Positions 1-13,405 of a stretch of 64,000 bases of DNA are shown piece after piece. The translations under genes and the position numbers were made by a program. Numbering within the stretch: the stretch's first letter is position 1; each line of letters starts with the position of its first letter. Source of the stretch: Sphagnum compactum. Taxonomy: Eukaryota; Bryophyta; Sphagnopsida; Sphagnales. The notes under the pieces were generated by a model that saw only the letters and a list, made by a program, of their open reading frames with translations, had not been told where the DNA came from and did no database searches. Location of the stretch: the NCBI GenBank assembly GCA_965153455.1, contig OZ234497.1:9796001-9860000 (forward strand), given 5' to 3'.

Positions 1-1470
1 TTTTAACTATAAACATACACATAAAAATCACATGATTTAATTTTTCAAAATAAATTTAATTATCATTGATTAAACCTTTATACATGTATGCATGCCATTT
101 GTAGAAATAAAAAACTAAAATATAACATTTTTATAAATCCCTAAAAAAATGATTCCACTTGAATTTCATATACACATGTGTTTTCATGTAATGCATACAC
201 GACTATTACCATTACAAACTGAATGATGAATTTTTTAATGAATGTACATGTTAAATTATATTTTATGATGTATGATGTAAAAAATTTTATTTACATTTTC
301 AATATAATTCACAATATACAATTATATTATGATTATAATTATATTAATTTGATTACATATTTACACAATGTGGCAAAATTGCACATGTTAAATGTAAAGT
401 GATGGACATTAATTTTCCACATCATAGATCTTAAATAATAATATAATTTGTTTAATAGGTAGTTAAATAAATTACCAAATCATTTTAATATTATATGCAA
501 TATCATAATGTCAGTTATTATTGTTGGTTAGTCATTTTAATAATTTTACATCTTTAGCTTGAGATTATATAAAATTGAATACATGCCCACATTATGTTAA
601 ACATTCATTCCATTAATCCATTAGTTGCAATAACCACTAGATTGCAACTACATATTATTGCCACATAAGCTAGATAGTTGCAAATATGGTTCATAGTTGT
701 TTAAGAAGTGGTTGCATAGGACATGAATTCCTCTACTGTTCTTTCTGAATTTTATTTTGATTTTTAAATGTTATGTGTATTGGCGTCTATTTTCATATGT
801 TTATGTTATATATATAAGTTAAGCAAAATGAACATTTTAATTGACATGAACTATAGTCTCTATCGAGATAAAAAATTAAACATATCATATTTTCTTGGCA
901 TATGAAAAGCTTCCCTACCCAAGACTACATTTGTGAGTATGTAATTGTGTGTTTTCTATAATCCAATTCATGAACAATCTATTCTTCTTGTCTATTCATT
1001 AGTAAAAGAATAATTCATTTGCACCATTCTTTTCATTCTCTATTGACCTGCAATAATTCCTCAATCCAAACTAACTATAAACCATACATGTATATTGAGA
1101 AACTAAAGAAATTCTTTTCTAGGGTTGTCTTTCTGCAAATAATATTTATTTGGGCTACGATGGTTCTATCCAAGTTGGTGGATTAGTCTACTACTTGGTT
1201 TTATCAAAAGTAAATTCTAGGTATGGTTATGGTGTTTTAATAAAAAACCATTTGGATCATTGAGAATGCCAGAATGCATTATACAATATAATTTCTTGGA
1301 GATAGACATATTTGTAATGATCACGAGTAAGGATTGGTATCCTTTAGTTACGTTTTTATTATTCTCACAATCAAGTTAAACTATTTTCTTCCTAACATAC
1401 AATTCCTAACATCCATTAAAAAGCTTACATTACAATCAACTTCTAGCCAATGGTCCCCCATACGCTAGTT

Positions 1471-4460
1471 TCAATACATGGTTGCTCTGGTTTTGAATTC
1501 TTGGATGTCTACTTCTATGACGGTTGGACTCTTGTTTTTAATGGTTTCCTCGTCTTCTCCATCGCTTAAAATAAAAAATTTCACATCCTCTATTAACATT
1601 GATTTCTCCTTCCCATTTTTCTCTTTCCTAATTTTATTTTCATTGAGGGACCACATGTTGAAGTTGCTTACAAAATGTTATTTCAAATCCAACATTATAT
1701 TTACATCGTACCCAAAGGATGGGATTTTTCCTGGGCTTTTCGGTGGGGTGAAAAACTTTTCATATATATTTTTTTCAATTGCTCCTCTCCAAATGATTCC
1801 TTCACCAATATATTGCAGCTATTTGTTCCATGACTTATCTTTGTTTTTTTCCTAACATCACAACCATTGGTAGACCCTTACAATGTAACACATTTATCAA
1901 TTAAATTTATCATGTTCAATCATTACTCGAGAAAAACCATAAATGCAATCAATACATGACTTCCATTTTTTTCATGAAATCAATATCAATATCCATTTGT
2001 AGGTTACATTCTAGTATCTTGATTTAGGTTGTGGATGCTTGACCCAATAATGTTGCCAACCAACCAACCAACTAGAGGTGAGTTTTCTACCTTGAATTTT
2101 ATTTTTTCCTTCAAGGTCCATTGAATAACTCATATGTTTTAGCTCGTTTTGGTTATGTTATGAACAATTCATGTTCATGAACGTCTCTTATCCAAGCTAG
2201 CCTTACAAACAACAAACTAATATAGTTCCATGCCCATCCACATCTTGTGCCAACAAACCACATACAGTTCCAAGTCCATCCACATTTTATGCTAGCTTTG
2301 AATAGGCATCTCATTGTTGTCAATGTATTATTATCACGGAATGTTTCCTTTCGCTTGATTAGGTGAATTTGAGTATAAGACGTAATAATATTGAATTTTT
2401 TTTGTAACATTCAATTCAAAGAACACATGACACCATCCTATTCTAGAAATTTTTTTGCCACCAAGTCAATGATTTCCTCTTATATTTTGCACTCTTATAG
2501 CAAACTGATTATCTTTGATTGGAATTCTCTCACTTGATTAAAACTTCCATTGTTTCTTTTTTTAAAAATTTACACACGCAAAAATTATGTCCAACTAAAT
2601 ACAAACTCTATTATGTTTCAAGCCCTAGCTTTCAAAAGGTCAATTTATGTCGAATGCTCAAAACACCCAACTCTTGAACAACTCCTGAACCCAATCTACA
2701 CAATTTCACATCCAAATGGAGTTTTTCACAACTATACATTTTGAAATATAGACTATTTTGTTGCTACTTTTTATGAATATCAACGGTATCGTCTGTCTTT
2801 GTGTTGCAAACCCAGTTTCTCTAGTGTGTTGCTCGCATCATTGTAATTCAATTATGTCCTTAATGTTTTTAGTTTCGTACATTCCTCTTCTTCATCCATC
2901 ACGACATCTTCTGGGCATGGTGCCTTAGGCATCATGTTTTATCCTTTGTCATCCAACTCCCTCATTCTGCCATCTAGGCATGTCTCGCAATCATCTTCCT
3001 CCACCTTGTTGTTAATTATATTAACCTCCACTAGTTGGTCCATTTCCTTGCTATAAGCGAGTACTGATGTTTCATATGGGTCATCCGCTACATCTGCATC
3101 GTTTATTTGTCAATTCTTCTTTAATATTAAATCGTTTTTTTTGGGCGCATTGAACCCTAACAAGTAATTGCATTGTCAATGAAATCTTGTTTTGAAATTT
3201 TTGTTTGTCGAGTCTGTTGGCCATGGATTGTTTCCAAGTGGTTGTTGCAAGTTGCTTATAAACTCTGATTTAAACAATTTGCACACTATCGCATATATCT
3301 TGTAATCTTGCAAATGGTTAGTAGATGCCCATATCCAACCTCTATCTGGAATTCTACATCTACATTCTTCAATTATCTTTTCTCCATGAGCATGTACAAA
3401 TCCAAATATGATGGTGTTTGATAAAAGTATCGTGGATATTGATATCGTGACATGATGCAAATGAAGAAATGTTACTTTATTTTTCTTTGATGGAACCTTT
3501 CAATCTTAAAATAAAACTAAATTGAATGTATAAAATAACCTAAATTTGGGAACATGTCAGGTTGGTGACATTGTTGTAATGGTCCACTCATTTTTTGCAT
3601 TTAAGTTTAGCATGACAACTTTACTTTTCATTGGACCATTTGCTTGGTAGAGGTTATTTTGGAACAGTAGCATATGCTAGAATGGCTCCAAATGGCAGAA
3701 CAACTACATTTGTTTCATCTGCCACAAAATCAAGTATTTGTTCATCATCTGATGCTCAAATCTAATTTTTTAATGATTATTTGTTTCAATAATCACTATG
3801 GATTTATTCAACAAGCAGTTTCAACATTAAAATTCGACCCTCATTTTTTTTTCCAAAATTGAATATTTCCTTTTTAGATCACATACTTTGAATAAATATT
3901 CATGTTATCATGTGTATTGAACCACAATTTAATGCAAACAATGGGGTTCTAAATCCTCCTTCATTTCTTGGCCCATCTTCATTCTTGATTATTGTACACC
4001 TTTTGTGGTTTTGGGGCTGGCCCTATCATCTAACAATTTATCAAAAGTTTTTTTTTTAATTTCTTTAATTTTGGTGGCACCTAGGTTCAATTGCTTGGAG
4101 TTGCATGTAGTCGGTTTTTGGATTTCATGCATTCTATTGACAACAAATTGCCAAGTGTTACTTAATCCTCTGCCAACAAATTGATCGACAAGCTTATAAA
4201 AAAAAGTTCTCGAAGCTTTTTCAGACCTCGCGTGTTCTTTGAAGAAATCCATGACATGTGTAACCATTGCCAAATTGTAATCTTCCATATCTTCCATGGA
4301 AATGTGTACAATCTATTTGTTCAACAGTGCAAGACTTTTTTTGTCTATCTTCGCATTAGCCCATCATCATGCTGCTTATTCATCTATTTTGTTAATTGCC
4401 CTTTTCCATTTTGTTCCCCATGTTTTGATTTCAACCAAATGTCGAAAAGGGTCTAAATTG
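1471..4460 (-). pseudogene. Possible decayed coding sequence, unidentified
   Basis: Several minus-strand frames here have protein-like composition and follow one another in the same direction: 4297-3989 (102 codons, with a segment reading DFFKEHARSEKASRTFFYKL), 3460-3176 (94 codons, Cys/Trp-containing), 2410-2153 and 1656-1471 (acidic, with SDGEDEETI). They are separated by stops and frame changes with no convincing splice sites. I do not recognise the family. The pattern would fit an old, mutated transposon or captured gene. It could also be chance frames in AT-rich DNA, because no catalytic motif is visible. Confidence 0.22.
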
Positions 4461-4840
4461 GTTTCATCTCTTAGATATCAAGGGTTTTTTTTTTCATTTC
4501 ACAGATTCTATCTAGTATGCTTGAAATTAATTTGTATTCAATCATTGATTCCAAAAGGTTTGGTGTGACATTTAGTGTCAATTTTCTTCTTCCCATTATA
4601 CAATAAAGGTTTCACATTTGTAAATACGTTTTAAAGGTAGAATGGATGCAACTAGGCAATAAAAGTGGAAGTGAATGCAAATTCAAATATAGATCGGGCA
4701 AATTAGTAGTAGAAGGGGGAAATTACAATTTGATTGTATAAGTTGCCAGAATGGTGTTAGATGCAAAAGGTTGAGATTATGAATGAAAATAATAAATAAC
4801 TTGAAATGGTATAAATAATGTAGTGTGTTAGTGGCTACCT

Positions 4841-5040
4841 GGTATTGTTTCAATTCCTAATGGGCACATGTCTCTTTGTGGTGTATGGGTAATGTATAGA
4901 TTGACACATATCTCTTGGTAGGTCAATAGGTTTGTAATTAGGTATAATTTCAATTTATAATGGGCACATGCCTCTTTGTGGTGAATGGGTAATGTATGGA
5001 TTGGCACATACTTATTAGTGGGTCAATAGGTTTATATGCC
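4841..5040. repeat. Two-copy tandem repeat, 100-bp period
   Basis: The segment starting at 4841 is repeated at 4941. TGGGCACATG recurs at 4861 and 4961, followed in both copies by CTCTTTGTGGTG and later by GGTCAATAGG. The copies differ at scattered positions, so the duplication is not recent. Confidence 0.75.
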
Positions 5041-6107
5041 ATTGAATTGGATTTAGTTTAAAATTCTAAATGGTTTAGATGTTGTAGAAATTCATATTAA
5101 AAAAATATATGAAGTATAACTTGAAGTATCGCATCAACATTTCGTGTGTTGTATTTTTCAAGATAAAACCAACATGAAGTTATTTCATCCTTTATGAGTG
5201 AGATAATGGGTCATCCATGATTTCTCATGGGTTTGGCATCCATCCTTTATAAAAGTTAATCCATTTGATTTATCATCCTTTTTTATCCAAGAATATCATT
5301 AATCCATGACACGTGGTAAAATATTCTTCCACATCACCAAATATTCCATCCCATGTGTCAAATAATATTTTGTTGATGTCTACAAGATATTCTTGAAAAT
5401 ATTCACTTGGGCTCACTTGTTCACGCTCATGTGTTCACCATTCATGCTCACATGCTCACAAAATAACATCCCTAGACCCTGACATATCAATAAACATGTT
5501 TATGAACCTTTTGTGATCATCCACTACAACTTGCAATTGCATGTTATGGTTGAACTTTATTTGTAATTATAATAATTCATTACAAACATTAAAAGAAATT
5601 TGAAAATGTATGATTCATTTTATGACTAAGTTTTCAATGACAAAAGACACATATGGCTAAAGGTTCCATAGTCATATCAGATGAATTGTAAAAGACATGA
5701 AATAATTTTGGACATGATATGACAAAAAACATCCAATAGTCATAAAAGATAATGGTGGAGTCATTCACAACGCATAAATCCATGTGTCATAAGATGTCGA
5801 AGCTATCTTGGCATCCCACACGGTAAGAAACACCTTGATGGGAAGTCCACATGCCAATCATTTTGGTTAACTAAAATACACATGTATGTTGTGAAATAAA
5901 TGATTAAATTATGGCTATCAAAATACACATCATAATAAATGACTATGAAATGATTATTACAATATACATGTCTTGCAATAAATGACTAAAACCTACTTAG
6001 ACATGTAGTTTAAGAAACTTAGGATAAACCTACCTAAACCTAGCCTAGGAAACCAAACTAGGATACCTAGGTAATTAACTTAGGATGGCTTCTTGGGTTG
6101 TATGTGT

Positions 6108-6172
6108 GAAGACTTGAACCCTTCACCTCCACTTTGAAAGGTCAAGTTTTTAACCATTGCACTAACCTTTTT
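6108..6172 (-). mobile_element. tRNA-like / SINE head candidate with A- and B-box-like motifs
   Basis: On the minus strand an A-box-like TAGTGCAATGG (complement of about 6155-6165) lies some 30 nt upstream of a B-box-like GGTTCAAGTC (complement of about 6112-6121). That is the order and spacing of an internal RNA polymerase III promoter. A complete cloverleaf and CCA-ready acceptor stem were not found. A tRNA-derived SINE head or tRNA relic is therefore more likely than a functional tRNA gene. No poly(A) tail or target-site duplication was identified. Confidence 0.4.
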
Positions 6173-6289
6173 TGTTGTGAATAATATGTCATCACATTTT
6201 AATAAACATTTTTTATATCTTATTGAAATAACCTATTTGAAATGTACCTTAACTCACCTATATATCTTATCCTAAATAAACATAGGTAA

Positions 6290-6620
6290 GCTAAGATAGT
6301 TTAAATTGCCCTACCAAGGGGTTACATAAGTGGCCTAATGCCTACATAAGGAAAACATAGGCCTACCTAGGGGTTATGTAGGCTACCTAAGGGTTACGTA
6401 AGCTTATTTAAGTTATGTGTGAATTATGTAGGCATATTTAATGACTACTTAAGGGTTATATAAGTTATTTAAAAACCATGTAGACCTACCTAGGGGCGAT
6501 TGTAAGGTTATGTTAGCTATCTAGGAACTATTGTATGGCTATGTAAACTACCTAGGGCTTAACTATGGGGCTGCCTATGTGTTACATAGAACTACCTAAA
6601 TTATTAAACTACCTATGGTC
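6290..6620. repeat. Degenerate tandem repeat rich in CCTAGG/TACCTA words
   Basis: Words such as CTACCTAGGGG, GTTATGTAGG and GGTTACATAAG recur irregularly through this stretch, with unit sizes of roughly 25-60 bp. This looks like an eroded satellite or minisatellite. No gene or promoter is visible in it. Confidence 0.45.
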
Positions 6621-7571
6621 TATTTAGGACCAACACAATAGTCACTATGTAGTCATAGAATAAATGGTAGGTTGTTTATTTCCAAAGTCATTTTATAGTT
6701 GCATTGAAATGTCAAATCCTTGTTATTCATGTCATTACAAAATAATCATTACATGTAGTAATAATGATTGTTAAATCAAGTTCATTTTCTAATCATTTTA
6801 TAGTTGCATTAAAATGACAAATCATCATTATCTTTGTCATTTACATGCCAATCACTTTATAATCATAAAAATGATAATTAAAAGTTCATGTCATTTTTTC
6901 CTCCTTCATGGACGTCATAAAGATGAAATATACTCAATGAGATAGTGACTTTGTGTTTCTAGTTATAACATTATCATCTATCAATGACATAATCAACTAT
7001 TTTTTAACTATCTTTCTTCACATGTAAGATTCAAAGTTGTATTTTATGACTATAGTCATTCATAAAGTCATTGAAGAGTATAACCATTGTTTCCTTGGTT
7101 GCAAAAGACAAGATTCCTTCGAATGAAATGGAGTTTGTGGTTTTGCAATGTGTATATGTATTATGTTAATTACACCATGGACTACATGAAGTCCGCAAAA
7201 GGTTTTGAAACATTTAGACCATTGCATAAAGAAATTCATGTAACATCAAATGAATGGTGGACTTGCCTATAACAAACAACTTGTTACATTAAATAGATAA
7301 TCTATGTCATGATCATGCTTCTACAAACTACATGCCACTTGAATGCTTATGACAATATTTTTTGAAAATTTTCCATCAATGGTTGAAGTTTTGATGTCAA
7401 TAGCAAACAAATTCTCTTGTCACTATGATGTGCTACATCTAGCAAACATCTTCATATTGCATCATGAAAAACTCATTATATTATGTGGTATCATGCTTTT
7501 ATTCAATCACTAAGCTCCTTATTGAAAATAATTTGTATACACAAGACATTATAAATTAATACAAAGTTTAA

Positions 7572-7690
7572 AAATTTATCATACTTTGAAGCATTAGTCT
7601 ATTGTCATTTGACTTTGGAATTATGGCATTGGACTAATGTGTTTTAAAATCAAATGACAATAGACTAATGCTTCAAAATATGATAAATTT
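7572..7690. repeat. Foldback element / long hairpin, 41-bp arms
   Basis: Positions 7572-7612 and 7650-7690 are inverted copies of each other over 41 nt with a single mismatch, around a 37-nt loop. In a minus-strand transcript the mismatch would be a G-U wobble, so the stem would be fully paired. Size and shape fit a small foldback MITE or a young MIRNA-like or siRNA hairpin locus. No flanking target duplication was identified. Confidence 0.75.
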
Positions 7691-10530
7691 GTGTGCTTGC
7701 AAAACCACTTAAATGAAATGTGCAAGGAAAACAATCATTAACAACCTAATCTTCATTCAAAATTTTCACTCCATTTGTTTATGAAACAAACATATAAGAA
7801 ATGTTAGCATGTGTGCTTTAATTGCATGTTCAAACTACTTGAATTCTAAATTTTGATCAAAACAACTTGTGATGGGGTTATAAAGGGGTGTCCCTTCTTA
7901 TCATTATTATTTTTATATTCATGATGATCACATTGCCTGTGTCTTGTTCACATGGGCATGTGTCTTGGTAGGTAGTAGGTACGTTGAATGATAACCTATT
8001 ATCATTCCTAGGTGTGACCAATGATTAAGGAAGTAAGTAGGAGAAATGAATAACATAAACAAAATTTTGTTGAAAATCAAATAATGGGTAAATAGTTACT
8101 AGTTACATTTATAATACATGTAAGTGTGAATGTACCATAAGATGTACTAATTTTAATTTTTTAGGGTAATACAAACTTTTACCAACCAAACAACTTGAAT
8201 GTATTTATCAAGTATTTATTATTTACTTGTCAAAATGTTTGCATAAAAAAATTACCCAACAAATGTTAACAATAAAAGTTAGGGTCAAGTAGCACTTACA
8301 ACGGTACCTTTGCTTTCTTAAATGAGACTTCTTAAAGGTTATAGCTTATTTGGGAAATGTTAAATATGAATAACAAAACCATTCATTTACTTTAAGCATG
8401 GAACATTACTTTAGGGCTTTATTTTTTGGGGTGCTTATAAGCAAAAGATTTGGTTCTTATGTTAGAGTTGTGCAATTGTTGGAATTTATAAAAACCCACT
8501 AGTTCTAATTTCTTTAAATGTTTCAAAACTAGGCATTCTTTAGTTTTTTGGCAAGAAAAATTAGAAGTAAAGAATTTTTAGTGCTAGTTATTTCAAAAAC
8601 CTTGAAAAATTAATGGTTTTCATGATTTTTTTGGTAAGGAAGATGTGGTTTTATGGGTTGATATTTGATGTTTTTCAAATATTTGACAATTGTGGATGTA
8701 TATCAAAATTGGTCTTTAAAAGTATTTGAGAATTATGCTTGTGAATAATTATAATAACCCACCTAATAACCTTTGCAGTCTATTCTTGTTTCAAAATAAC
8801 TACCCAACATTGGTTTTTATCATGTTACTTATGCATGTGATGGTTCATCTCATCTAGTCATTGCATTTTTACATGATGAAGAAGGGATGAAGAAGCTTGG
8901 AAAACATGGAATGAGATCAAGTCAACAATTGTGTAGTGGCTATGCTTAATTATGGCAAGTTCAAACTTCAAACCAACAATAACTAAAAAAATTCCATGAA
9001 GCTCCAAAAAAAAACTCAAAATTACTTTATTCATAGTAACATTGATGAACATTCATAAGATAATGGGACCAAATGAAAACTACAATGCAATTGAAGTTCA
9101 TCCATAACTTTGTCATAACCAACATTATGTGGATGGTGCATTGTTGGGTTTTGCTTCACTTTGATTTGAATATGATACATAGTTTAGAACCTAAATTAAG
9201 TTATATTGTCATTAGGCAAAAGGTCGTGAATAGAATACATAATTGAGGTTGGAACTAGTTTTGGTTTAGCATCAACTTTGAACACACTAGCTTGGTCGTA
9301 GTATGGGGTTTTTCTTTTTCTTCACACCAGGTTGCTATTGATGTTGGGTAGCTTTTAAATATTGTCATACTAATATGGTTTTAGTATTCGTTTCAAAACA
9401 TATTTAAGGTTGGTACAAGGTAGATTTATTTTGTATATACTTGATATTTGAAATTGATATAAAACTAATACAAGGTTAGTATTATGATGTTCATACCAAG
9501 TTGGTATGGTATAAAACATGATTCATAGTTTGTATTAGTCCATGGTAAATTAGTGTTAAATATTTTGATTTTGGGGTGCATTCACAAAAATAATGCTACA
9601 CAACATTGTCAATGATGTGACATTTTAGTTGACAAGTAATGTAAACATTAAATCTAATGCTAAACTTAAATTTTAGGCTTTTCAATTGATTTTATGTGAA
9701 ACCAACACAAAGGACCAAATAATTCAATGTTCCATAACATGGACATGATTATGAAGTCTATTCCCACCATCCTTCCCACATACCTTGCCAAAAAAAAAAA
9801 GGTGGAAAACTGATGGATTTAATGTGAATGTCAATTTTGCTTAAATAATAATAAAGGCCATGACATATAGCATTGTTCCCATACATGTGTGAATGTGCAA
9901 ACTTTCTTGCATGGTTAATTTTTATGATTACTATCACCATATGTTTTTTTTCAAAAAATCTCAATAATTATTTTGACAATGGCATTTTTTATCACTAATT
10001 GTTTAACATTATGTGTGAGCCAAGCAAATAAGGCTAGTATTACCTCAAGTCCCCCATCAAGTTAATATTGGTATAACATTGCAATCAAAGTTGATGTTTA
10101 GCCCCACATCGTAAAATAAGGCTAACATTCATATAAAATCATGAAACATAAGTTTTTTTTTACACATGATCTTATATGAATGTTGGCCTTATATCATTTC
10201 TATAAATGTGAATTAGATTGCAAATTAAAAATAATAATTTAATGTTAGTTACTAATTAACATCATGTGTTGACATGTTGAAGTAATGCTTAGGATATTGG
10301 TGATAACTTGCAATGTTAAAAATTGCAGTATTGTAATTGGTTGCATTTTGTTCATGCTAAGATGATGTTAGTTGTAAACCCTAAACACAAGTGTGGCCAT
10401 ACCTTAAGATTGGAATTGCTTCATCTCATACCAGACTGATTAAAGGTGCATTCACACTTGATGTTAAAGACTCTAGTATTAAGTCCCCTCACACCAAGCT
10501 AGTGTTGTTATTCTTAAGCTACTAACCTAC

Positions 10531-11449
10531 CTAATTTGAATGAGGTCGACAAGGGCAGCCGTGCTACAGTCTATAGCTGTCCTGTTCAGAGCCAGTGAAA
10601 GAATGACACATCAGCAAACTTTTTTCTGAAAACGTCGACTAATGTGAAAGTAGTCCTGGAAAGGATATGAATGAATAGTGAGTGTGAATGCGGATATTGC
10701 GGCGGAGAGGGTTAGAGTAACGGACCTGATGGAACAGAGGGTGAGCCCGTGGAAGAATCGGGTGTGCGAGTCCGACCGCAACGGGTTGCTGGAGGAGCTT
10801 CAGCTTCTTCCCCATCCCCGTGACTTGCTCTCACCCAGTTTCTCTCTCCCCTCTTCGGGGATCCCATTCCCCATCGGAAGCTGCGAGTCTATTGAGGGTA
10901 TAGTTTGTCCTCGGGATCCTTGGCATTCAAGTGTGGCAGCAAAGAGGTGGAGCGTGAAAAACTGAAAAGGGTAGTTGGAGAGTTGAGAAACGGAGGAGGG
11001 AGGGCAGGAGGGACCTGAGCAGCAATAATAAGTTAGGGTTTGTGGATGAGAGTCTTTTTGTCGAAAGATTTTGCTTCAGACAGCCAAAGTTTTGGAGGCC
11101 GACAAAAGGGCAAAAAAAGGCTGGGGATTCTCTACTCAAAGTGCTGGAGAAGGAAGAGGAAAGAAAGAAAGAAAGGAGGAAGGAGGAGATCTGTACCGGA
11201 AGAACAAGTTCGGATTTGAAAGACAGAAAGACCCACCAAAAAAAAAAGATCGGTTCAAGATTTTTAGGGTTTGGGAAAGAACAGAGTCGGCGAGGGAAAA
11301 AAAAGCTTTTGAAGAGGGAATTGGGGAGATCATACGTTTGAGAGAGAAAGATCACAAGGAAGGCTAGGGTTTTTGAGGACGAAGATTTTGCAAGAGGGGG
11401 GGAATATAGGCTTAGTTTATATAGGGAAGGGAGTGCAGAAGCACCATCC
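10531..11449 (+). promoter_or_regulatory. 5' flank and leader of the PRRC2-type gene
   Basis: GC content rises sharply near 10530. From about 11130 to 11400 the plus strand is strongly purine-rich, with long GA and GGA runs, and then reaches the start codon at 11450. The ATG sits in a good context, with G at +4. The TATATA-like motif at about 11418 is only some 30 nt from the ATG, so it is probably in the leader and not a TATA box. The transcription start cannot be placed. Several upstream ATGs are in this interval. Confidence 0.5.
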
Positions 11450-13405
11450 ATGGCGCGGGCCTCCAATAGCAATACCAAGTTTGCATCTGTGAATCTGAAC
11501 AGGAGCTATGGAAGGCCGGCGGTTGTGTCACCACCTAACAGCATGTATTCAGGGGGAACAGTGTCGGGATCTGCTGCAACCCGCTCTAGGTCCTCTTCGA
11601 CCCATGGAGGAATGCTGCTTCTCACGCGTCCTACTAAGCCACAGCCGCCTGGGACGGCGGTACAGAAAGGTAGTAAGGTCATAGTACCTGGCCCTGTGAA
11701 TCTTCCTTCTTTGAGAAGAGAGCATGCAGGGAACGATCCCACCATCACACTTGTTGGCGCTACTGGGTCTTCAGGATGGACAAAGACACAGCATGAAGAG
11801 GAGGCTGTGGTGCCTGCTGCATCGACCTTTCTTGAGAGTACTGGTATGCAGCCCCTCTTAGTTTGCCCCCATCTCCCCTCCCCCCACAACTCTGTCTGTG
11901 GGTGTTGTAGACAAACAACGAGCTTTTGAGACACCGGATAATAATCCTCATGCTCAGCATTTCTGTCCAAAGTTCTTCTTTTCCGATCATCATTAACAGC
12001 AATTAGATTTGTAAAACTGAAGCTGGTTACTTTGAATGGGCTTGGAGGCACCCTGCAATTAAGGTCTTGATCAGCATTGCAAGAACAGAGAACCAAGCAA
12101 TGTGCTGAAGTCTGGTTATGTTCCTCAACATTTGAATGGAGGAGTATGGATGTCATTTTCCAAACTCATAGACTTCTTGACTGTGTTGTGGAGAAGCTCT
12201 CGAGGCTCTCCCTGTTCTTTCTACACTGGCATTTTATGGGGAAGCCTGGAAGAGTTGCAATATAGGGCTTTTCTCAAAGGATTCTGTTAGGTTTCCATTG
12301 TTTTCTCTTGAACTGCTCAGAAATCACTAGTCATTTCATAGTAGCACATCTATGTTGTGCACCACAAACTGTAGCCTGAGGGTTTTCAGGTCAAGAGTAG
12401 GTCTAGACAGCAGAATATATGCATTCTCTACATATGCATCTATGCCACCACATTATGACTGAATCTTCCCATTGCTTTTGGAAATGTGCCAGAAACTCAT
12501 CATGCAGATTGTCTGTAGAAACCGTTTGCCTAAGGTTTTTGGTGGATTACCATCCACATAACTACACCCATCATTGGAAGCTGATGAAATCAGTGGGGAG
12601 TCTTATGGCACCTAGTCAGTGCTATAATGATGCAGGTGATGGTCTAACACTTTGTGACTGATGCTCATAAGGTTAAGAGCATTGTTGTTCTTGTCAATTC
12701 AGTTTTGGTGTTGCTGGAACTGTTAGAATGGTCAGGTTCAAATTGTGGTCATGGAGTTTTCTCTGCAACCTTATTGATACACATTTCTCTATCTATGGCA
12801 GTTTGATTTAGGTTTTTCAGGTTAACACTTGACAATGTGTCATGAGTGATGCACTGCAGGCTAGTGGTGTGAAGTTGAGTCTTCATGCTTGAAAGGCCAG
12901 TTTGCAGCCTTCATTCATCCAGTCAAAATAGTACAAGGTATTCCTGATGGCAAGTAACTCTCTATTTTGGCAGGTGTTGGAAGATTATCATCAGGATCTA
13001 GGGTTGGATTGACATGGGGGCCAGCACCATCTACTTTCAGTGGTGACCAATGGCCTGTGCCAAACCAAGTGACCAATGTGGTGCCCAGCCAAGGAGCAGC
13101 AAGTGCTGTGAAACCTGGAGTCTACACACCACCTCGGGTCCACTCACAGCAATCGAGTCCTTCTCCTTCCACTGTCAAAATTTCTGGAATCGAGAAGGCT
13201 GTAGTGCTGCGAGGGGAGGATTTTCCCACTTTGCAAGCAGCTCTTCCACCACAACCGGCTGCTCCCCAACAACGGCAGAAGGAGATGAGACAAAAGCAGC
13301 AGGAGAAGCAGCAAGAAATCAAGGATCAGCAGCGGTGCTTGCAGCAGCTCTCAGAGCAGCAACAGTCATTAAAGACTGAAGTTGCCTCGGCATCCCTTTT
13401 TGATG
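11450..13405 (+). other. BAT2_N domain and RGEDFP motif region (exons 1-2)
   Basis: Exon 1 encodes the whole family-defining N-terminal segment, with a Ser/Gly-rich linker between VNLNRSYG and the NLPSL motif. The following GNDPTITLVGATGSSGW corresponds to the GNDP...GTGW block of the family. Exon 2 adds the DFPTL motif, then a Gln/Lys-rich coiled-coil-like tail (residues about 228-262). This block identifies the protein more firmly than any other part. Confidence 0.85.

Larger units (their letters stand above)
1..10530. other. AT-rich intergenic region, no intact gene
   Basis: The stretch is strongly AT-rich and has only short, scattered reading frames without splice-consistent continuation. 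It contains a decayed coding-like zone (about 1470-4460, minus), a 100-bp tandem duplication, a tRNA-like element, a degenerate tandem region and a long hairpin, each listed separately. Composition changes abruptly near 10530, where the PRRC2-type gene's 5' region begins. No intact gene was found. Confidence 0.7.

Noticed and set aside
10678-10965. 95-codon plus-strand frame before the PRRC2-type gene
   Set aside because: No recognisable motif and not in frame with or spliced to the main coding sequence. It is more likely promoter or leader.
10927-11478. 183-codon minus-strand frame rich in Ser, Leu and Phe
   Set aside because: It is the complement of the GA-rich leader. Low complexity explains the openness.
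11506-12156. 216-codon open frame on minus
   Set aside because: It is antisense to the first PRRC2-type exon and intron, and the plus strand there carries the conserved BAT2_N motifs.
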